A DNA stretch of 34,909 nt from Amycolatopsis anabasis. Lineage in GTDB: Bacteria > Actinomycetota > Actinomycetes > Mycobacteriales > Pseudonocardiaceae. Numbering within the stretch: the first letter of the stretch is position 1; every line of letters starts with the position of its first letter. Made by a program: the position numbers and the translations under genes. Below are positions 30,660-34,909 of the stretch, one piece after another. The DNA lies in NCBI RefSeq assembly GCF_009765355.1, contig NZ_VTHK01000078.1, positions 1 to 34,909 on the forward strand. Reading direction: 5' to 3'. A model generated the notes under the pieces. That model did not search any database and had not been told where the DNA came from. It was given only the letters and a program-made list of their open reading frames with translations.

Positions 30660-32039
30660 TCACCCAGCTAGTCCGCGGACGTACCCGTACAGCCCGAGCA
30701 CGGCACTCAGGACGGGCACACACGCCAGCACGATCACCGCCTCGAGCAGTTCCGCGGATCGGCCGAAGAACGGACTCGGCAACCGCCTGCTGTGGCTCAA
30801 GCCCACCAGGACGGCAAGGACGCCCACGACGACGAGGACGGGTGCGGTCACGACGAGCAGGCCGCCCGCGGCCATCACCGGCCCGGCGGCGAGCGCGCTC
30901 GCGCTCGACACCCCGGCCAGCAGCAGCGGCCCTCGATGCCGTAACGCCGGGTAGAGCCGGGCGCGCAGGCAGAAACCCACCGACAGAAGAGAAAGCAGCA
31001 AGACGACCGAGATGCTCGCCGCCCGCGCGACGACGATCTCGCACAGCACGGCGACCGCCGTGGCGCCGCCGATCGCTCCGGTCAGCAACTGGTCCGCACG
31101 CAGCACCGCGTCGTGGACCGCTCGCCACGGCGGCTGCGGATCGTCGCGCACCAGATCAGCGGTGGTGCGCGGCAACACCGGCATCGGCACCCTGCCCAGC
31201 CGGATCGTCAGCGGCCCCAACTGCGGCGACAACAGCAGGATCGCCACCGCGACTATCGCTGCCCCGTCCATCCCCTCCAGGTCGTCGAAAGTCGCGAGCC
31301 AGGACGCGAGCATCCCCAGGAAGCCCGCCGTGATACCGGCGATGAACAGCACGGCGTGCGCCACCACACCGACATAGCCCAGCAGTGACGCGACCACGAG
31401 CACCGAACACCCGACCAGAACATGCGGTGCGCCGAACCCCACCGACAGGGGCCCGCCACCGACCACGAACACGCCACCGGCGAAGGCGAACGGCAGCGCC
31501 AGCCCGGCGAGAACGGCGCCGGCGCCGGCGTCGCCGAACGCACGGGCCAACACGGTTCCCGCCACAAGCAGAACCGCGCAGAACCCGAATGCGGCCCACG
31601 CCGGCGCGGTCCACGGCGGACCCGCGCGCCCCACCGCCGCGAGCGCGAGCACTACGGCGAACCCCCCGATCAGCAGCCCCGCACCCCGGGTGTGCGCGGA
31701 CCGCCACGAGCGGCCGGCGCTCCTGGCCCCCTTCGCGATGGTGTCAGCCAGATCGTCGTATTCGAGCTCGGGCCAGTGCAGGCGCCGAGACACCAAATGC
31801 AGCACCTCGCCATCGCGAATCCCATACGTGCTCAGCGATCGACCGAGTTCCAATACGGTGCCGTCAGCACGGCGCAGCAACCAACCACCGTCAGCCACCC
31901 CCTCGTCGGCGAGATTCCCACCCGCACGCTGCAACAATCCCGGCAGAATCTCAGCCACCGAACAGCGCGACGGCAACGCGAGGTCGATACGACGCGACGG
32001 CGCGTCGATGGTCACTCGGACCAGATTCATGGTCATCAT
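30660..32039 (-). CDS. eccD: Type VII secretion integral membrane protein EccD
   Basis: A 459-residue protein. Start chosen at ATG 32039 with an AGAGGA site; ATG 32030 is an alternative. Residues 1-90 form a ubiquitin-like (YukD-type) domain: VRVTIDAPSRRIDLALPSRC to GRSLSTYGIRDGEVLHLVSR. Eleven hydrophobic helices are expected after residue 120 (GAGLLIGGFAVVLALAAVGR; AALVVTAPVLVVVGVLAVLV-type segments). EccD dimers surround EccB and EccC in the inner-membrane pore. It is followed by eccB in the same operon. No eccE follows or precedes. Confidence 0.95.
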   Translation of the reverse strand: MMTMNLVRVTIDAPSRRIDLALPSRCSVAEILPGLLQRAGGNLADEGVADGGWLLRRADGTVLELGRSLSTYGIRDGEVLHLVSRRLHWPELEYDDLADTIAKGARSAGRSWRSAHTRGAGLLIGGFAVVLALAAVGRAGPPWTAPAWAAFGFCAVLLVAGTVLARAFGDAGAGAVLAGLALPFAFAGGVFVVGGGPLSVGFGAPHVLVGCSVLVVASLLGYVGVVAHAVLFIAGITAGFLGMLASWLATFDDLEGMDGAAIVAVAILLLSPQLGPLTIRLGRVPMPVLPRTTADLVRDDPQPPWRAVHDAVLRADQLLTGAIGGATAVAVLCEIVVARAASISVVLLLSLLSVGFCLRARLYPALRHRGPLLLAGVSSASALAAGPVMAAGGLLVVTAPVLVVVGVLAVLVGLSHSRRLPSPFFGRSAELLEAVIVLACVPVLSAVLGLYGYVRGLAG

Positions 32040-33053
32040 CCGCGTTGTCCTCTTGCCGTGGAACGTTCGGAACCCACGATGGACACGCGAGCAGGTTCGC
32101 GGAAGGAGCACGACAGCTTCCGGACACGGCGATCATGGACCGCTTTCAGCGGCCAGCAGGTCGAAGTGTGCCCGCCGCCGAGTTGATCACTGTGCTGTTC
32201 CCGCGGCGAGTTCGCAGAAGCTAGGGTCTATCCCGTGATCTCGGAACAGTCCCCAGTGGGGGCGAGGAGGTCACTCTTGGCCCGGCCGACATTTGCCGCT
32301 GGAGCATGTGCTCCGATTGACCTGGTCCTCGAGCGCGCCGGAGTGCCAGCGAAGGGCAAGTCAGCCAGGACTGCATCCCAGTCCTTGCGCAGGCACCGCA
32401 ACGAATCACCGAGGCTCGGGTAGCGGACTGTGGCCGTGCGGCGTCGCGCGCCCATCGCGTGAGAACTCCCGGTGCCCGGCTGGTAGGCAGGCCGCGGCTC
32501 ACCCGGCAGCGCCAGTTCCGCGCAGCCGCGCTGATAGCCAGTCAGTACCTCCCGCACGTGCCCAGCCCAAGACCCTCGACGCTGCGGTGCTGGGCAGTGA
32601 CCGGGGATCGGGCAGGGGCGCGCACGGCGATTTCCCCATCCAGTTCCGTTCCTTCGGCCAAGCCGAGATAGTCGCCGCTCACAGCCTCTGACAGCATCCG
32701 GTGCCGGTAATCAAAGACGAGCACGGCGGTGTCCGCGGCAGTCTCGATGGCTTCCGGCGCTCTGGCTAGCGCCCGGTCCTGGAAGCTGCCCGCCGCGCAC
32801 AAAAGCGCTCGATCGGGTTCTTGGTGACCCCGCTCACGTCGGGCGGGGTGTTGGGAACGAATCACGCGCGGTGCGGGTTCTACTGTGTGGTCGTTGGTTT
32901 TTTGTGTTCGTGTTACCCAGCACGCTCGCGAAGATTGTAGCGGGCGTTCGCTTCTTTTTCTTGCAGGACAAGCCGGAGAAGTAGTCGTCTGACACTCGGC
33001 CACGGGTTCTGGCAGACGCCGTCCCGTAACATCGACACCCTGTAGGAAAAGCT
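32040..33053. other. One-kilobase gap upstream of eccD and the cold-shock gene
   Basis: No intact gene is supported. The best frame is on the - strand (32542-about 32820), with a protein-like stretch, IETAADTAVLVFDYRHRMLS followed by SGDYLGLAEGTELDGEI. It has no start with a ribosome site and no recognised family, and may be remnant sequence. The remaining frames are Arg-rich shadows. The last 100 bases form the structured leader of the cold-shock gene. Confidence 0.5.
32986..33027 (+). promoter_or_regulatory. Structured leader of the cold-shock gene
   Basis: Two interleaved stems can form: CGTCTG (32986-32991) with CAGACG (33013-33018), and ACGGG (33002-33006) with CCCGT (33023-33027). Both can only coexist as a pseudoknot; otherwise they are alternatives. 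The ribosome site AGGAAAAG lies at about 33044-33051. Cold-shock mRNAs often have refolding leaders, so a temperature-responsive structure is plausible but unproven. Confidence 0.4.
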
Positions 33054-33254
33054 ATGACTCAAGGCATTGTGAAATGGTTCAACGCAGAGAAAGGCTTCGG
33101 CTTCATTTCCCGTGAGGACGGCCCCGACGTGTTCGTGCATTACTCCGAGATCGACGGCGCGGGCTTCCGCAGCCTGGACGAGAACCAGCACGTCGAGTTC
33201 ACCCTGGCGCAGGGCCCCAAGGGCCCGCAGGCGACCGCCGTGCGCACCGTATGA
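33054..33254 (+). CDS. Cold-shock domain protein
   Basis: A 66-residue CspA-type single-strand nucleic-acid chaperone. ATG 33054 has an AGGAAAAG site. The whole chain is one cold-shock domain: GIVKWFNAEKGFGFISREDG carries RNP1 (K-G-F-G-F-I), and DVFVHYSEID carries RNP2 (V-F-V-H-Y). It ends FTLAQGPKGPQATAVRTV, as usual. Its TGA overlaps the downstream desaturase start in an ATGA, so the two genes are translationally coupled. That makes a cold-adaptation unit of RNA chaperone plus membrane fluidity enzyme. Confidence 0.96.
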   Translation: MTQGIVKWFNAEKGFGFISREDGPDVFVHYSEIDGAGFRSLDENQHVEFTLAQGPKGPQATAVRTV

Positions 33255-34270
33255 CGGTAACCACGGAAAATCCCCGCACGGACACCCGTCGCGGCGCGGA
33301 ACCGATGCTGGCGGGCGAAAAGACGTCCGCCCAGAACTTCCTGGTCAAGCTCTTCGCGATCGTACCGTTGCTGGCACTGGCCACGGCGGTCCCGTTCGCG
33401 TGGGGCTGGGGCCTCGGCTGGCTCGACATCGGCCTCGCCATCGGGTTCTACTTCCTCACCGGCTTCGGCGTGACGATCGGGTTCCACCGCTACTTCACCC
33501 ACGGCGCGTTCAAGGCCAACCGCGGCCTGCGCACCGCGCTGGCGGTGACCGGCAGCATGGCGATGCAGGGCCCGGTGATCGGCTGGGTGGCCGACCACCG
33601 GCGCCACCACGCCTTCGCCGACCGCGAAGGCGATCCGCACTCACCATGGCGTTTCGGATCCACACCCGCCGCACTGGCGAAGGGTTTCTGGCACGCCCAC
33701 ATGGGCTGGCTGTTCCAGCGTGAACGGACCAACGCGAAGCGGTTCGCCCCCGACCTGCTCGCCGACCCGGACATCGCCAGGATCGACCGCTTGTTCCCCG
33801 CGCTGAGCGTGGCCACCCTGCTCGCACCCGCGGTGATCGGCGGGCTGGCCACGCTGTCCTGGTGGGGCGCGCTGACCGCGTTCTTCTGGGCCAGCCTGGT
33901 CAGGGTCGCGGTACTGCACCACGTGACCTGGTCGGTGAACTCGCTGTGTCACCTGATCGGCGACCGGCCGTTCGCGGCACGCGACAAGTCCGCGAACTTC
34001 TGGCCGCTGGCCATCGCGTCCATGGGCGAGTCGTGGCACAACTCCCACCACGCCGACCCGACCGGCGCACGCCACGGCGTCCGCCCCGGTCAACTCGACA
34101 TGTCGGCCAGGATCATCTGGCTGTTCGAGAAGCTGGGCTGGGCCACCCAGGTCCGCTGGCCCAAACCGGAACGGCTGGCCCGCAAGCTGAACCCGGACCG
34201 GGCCGCCTCCTGGCTGGGACACCTCGATCGGGGCCTGCTCCCCGAGGCTCCCCGCGCCAAGCGCTCCTGA
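33251..34270 (+). CDS. Acyl-CoA/acyl-lipid delta-9-type fatty acid desaturase
   Basis: A 339-residue membrane di-iron desaturase. All three His boxes are present: HRYFTH (79-84), HRRHH (116-120) and HNSHH (263-267). Membrane helices lie at about 32-52, 57-78, 185-205 and 206-225. This is the stearoyl-CoA desaturase-like (fatty acid desaturase type 1) group, which inserts a double bond into saturated acyl chains using O2 and electrons from ferredoxin or rubredoxin-type partners. The start overlaps the cold-shock stop by ATGA. A C-terminal basic tail (PERLARKLNPDRAASWLGHL) fits a cytosolic end. A perfect hairpin follows. Confidence 0.94.
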   Translation: MTVTTENPRTDTRRGAEPMLAGEKTSAQNFLVKLFAIVPLLALATAVPFAWGWGLGWLDIGLAIGFYFLTGFGVTIGFHRYFTHGAFKANRGLRTALAVTGSMAMQGPVIGWVADHRRHHAFADREGDPHSPWRFGSTPAALAKGFWHAHMGWLFQRERTNAKRFAPDLLADPDIARIDRLFPALSVATLLAPAVIGGLATLSWWGALTAFFWASLVRVAVLHHVTWSVNSLCHLIGDRPFAARDKSANFWPLAIASMGESWHNSHHADPTGARHGVRPGQLDMSARIIWLFEKLGWATQVRWPKPERLARKLNPDRAASWLGHLDRGLLPEAPRAKRS

Positions 34271-34278
34271 CCACCCAC

Positions 34279-34314
34279 CTGCCGCCGTCACCGGTTTTCC
34301 GGTGACGGCGGCAG
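34279..34314. terminator. Hairpin terminator after the desaturase
   Basis: A perfect inverted repeat of 16-bp arms (34279-34294 and 34299-34314) with a TTTT loop, 9 bases beyond the desaturase stop. It is the expected end of the cold-shock/desaturase transcript. Confidence 0.88.
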
Positions 34315-34464
34315 CACATTTCGGCCGCATACCGGGAATTCTCGGGCAGCGAAGAAGCCCCCACTAGTCGAAGTATTCGTGGGACGGACTAACGCATCCG
34401 GATCTCCCGCACCAACCGGTCGAGAACGGGCTGGCGAGTTCGCCGCCACGACGGGTGGCAAGCG

Positions 34465-34800
34465 ATGATGTCGCGCATCGGCAGCGTGCAGGCGCTCCTG
34501 CGTCGCGAGGTGAAGTCCCGCCGGCTGGAAACAGCGCTGCTGCTCGGCCACATCGTGTGCTACCTGGCGGTCGTCTTCCTCGTGTTGTCACCGGTGAAGG
34601 CGGTTTGTTCATCGTCCTGCGCCAGGCGCTGATGCAGAAACGTCCGCGGCGGCAAACCGCTCGTACGCGAGTTCTGCGCACGGCACGGCATCTCCTGCAG
34701 CAGCGCGGCCTGCTGCGCTTCTACGCGCACGTCCTCCGGCACCGGCACGTCGTGAGCGAACCGTTGCGCCGTCCCCGGGCCGCGGCAAGGCCGTGGATCT
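34465..34800 (+). pseudogene. Second fatty-acid desaturase, heavily decayed
   Basis: From ATG 34465 the frame reads QALLRREVKSRRLETALLLG and HIVCYLAVVFLVLSPVKA, a membrane-helix region of type-2 (DesA-like) desaturases. After a frameshift near 34595 it continues LFIVLRQALMQ. It then jumps, in another frame, to RNVRGGKPLVREFCARHGIS, which belongs near the C-terminus, and in yet another to GLLRFYAHVLRHRHVVSEPL. The central segments with the later His boxes and the N-H-K-G-M region are missing. At least two frameshifts and two internal deletions are needed to explain it, so it cannot make enzyme. Nothing recognisable follows to the window end. Confidence 0.72.
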
Positions 34801-34909
34801 TCTTCCCGCATGCGCCTGCCCGCTACCGACTGGCGACCACGGCGGGCTACTCGACCGGATGGTCGCCGGGGGATCCGCCGAGGTGTGAAGCGGTGTCGTG
34901 GGGGTGCCG

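Noticed and set aside
32228..32557. A 109-codon - strand frame before eccD, with WDAVLADLPFAG
   Set aside because: No ribosome site, no recognised family and Arg-rich flanks. I considered a transposase fragment but could not match it to an insertion-sequence family.

Overview
The window is high-GC DNA with GTG and TTG starts, several probably leaderless genes and many perfect G/C-rich hairpins without long T-tracts. Together with an F420-type luciferase-like oxidoreductase, a fused quiC-type gene and a type VII (ESX) secretion locus, this points to a filamentous actinomycete. Pseudonocardiales (Amycolatopsis-like) is my best guess, by inference and not by database match.

Positions 1-9200 are accessory chromosome. 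They hold an amidohydrolase tail, a TetR regulator, a decapitated metallo-beta-lactamase remnant, an LLM-class oxidoreductase divergent from an unusual tandem double-MarR regulator, a DUF2000 protein, an Lrp/AsnC regulator divergent from an EamA exporter broken by a one-base frameshift, a TetR regulator divergent from an NAD-dependent epimerase-like gene with strong operator candidates, a small secreted protein, a zinc-ribbon protein and an SDR fragment.

Positions 9281-14180 form a compact shikimate/quinate catabolic unit: an MHS-type MFS importer, a TetR regulator, a fused 3-dehydroshikimate dehydratase (quiC/qsuB type) and a quinate/shikimate dehydrogenase. Import, oxidation to 3-dehydroshikimate and dehydration to protocatechuate can be assigned. 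Three copies of one 21-bp operator-like sequence stand before the importer, the dehydratase and the dehydrogenase, which suggests one regulon under the TetR protein. A PaaX-family regulator and an SDR gene follow. The SDR gene has lost its 3' end next to a decayed IS110-family element, and 16.9-17.8 kb is gene-poor debris.

Positions 17843-32039 are a type VII secretion locus: a Gly/Ser-rich large substrate candidate, a Mog1/PsbP-like small protein, a YbaB-like protein and an EspC-like substrate (+ strand); a PPE-like protein, a small partner and unsplit EccC (- strand); two WXG100 proteins, a short coupled leader ORF and mycosin MycP (+ strand); then EccB and EccD (- strand). EccB, EccC, EccD and MycP are all present, but no EccE or EccA is seen. 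The system could assemble with an EccB/C/D core, process with MycP, and export the WXG100 pair, the PPE-like/small pair, the EspC-like protein and the large Gly/Ser-rich protein.

Positions 33054-34270 hold a cold-adaptation pair: a cold-shock protein gene with a structured leader, overlapping by ATGA with a membrane acyl desaturase. A strong hairpin follows, then the ruins of a second desaturase to the window end. The most unusual items are the large ESX substrate with an internal WXG-like fold behind a long disordered head, the mycP leader peptide, the three-site shikimate regulon, the fused double MarR, and the cluster of four 18-bp repeats between mycP and eccB.
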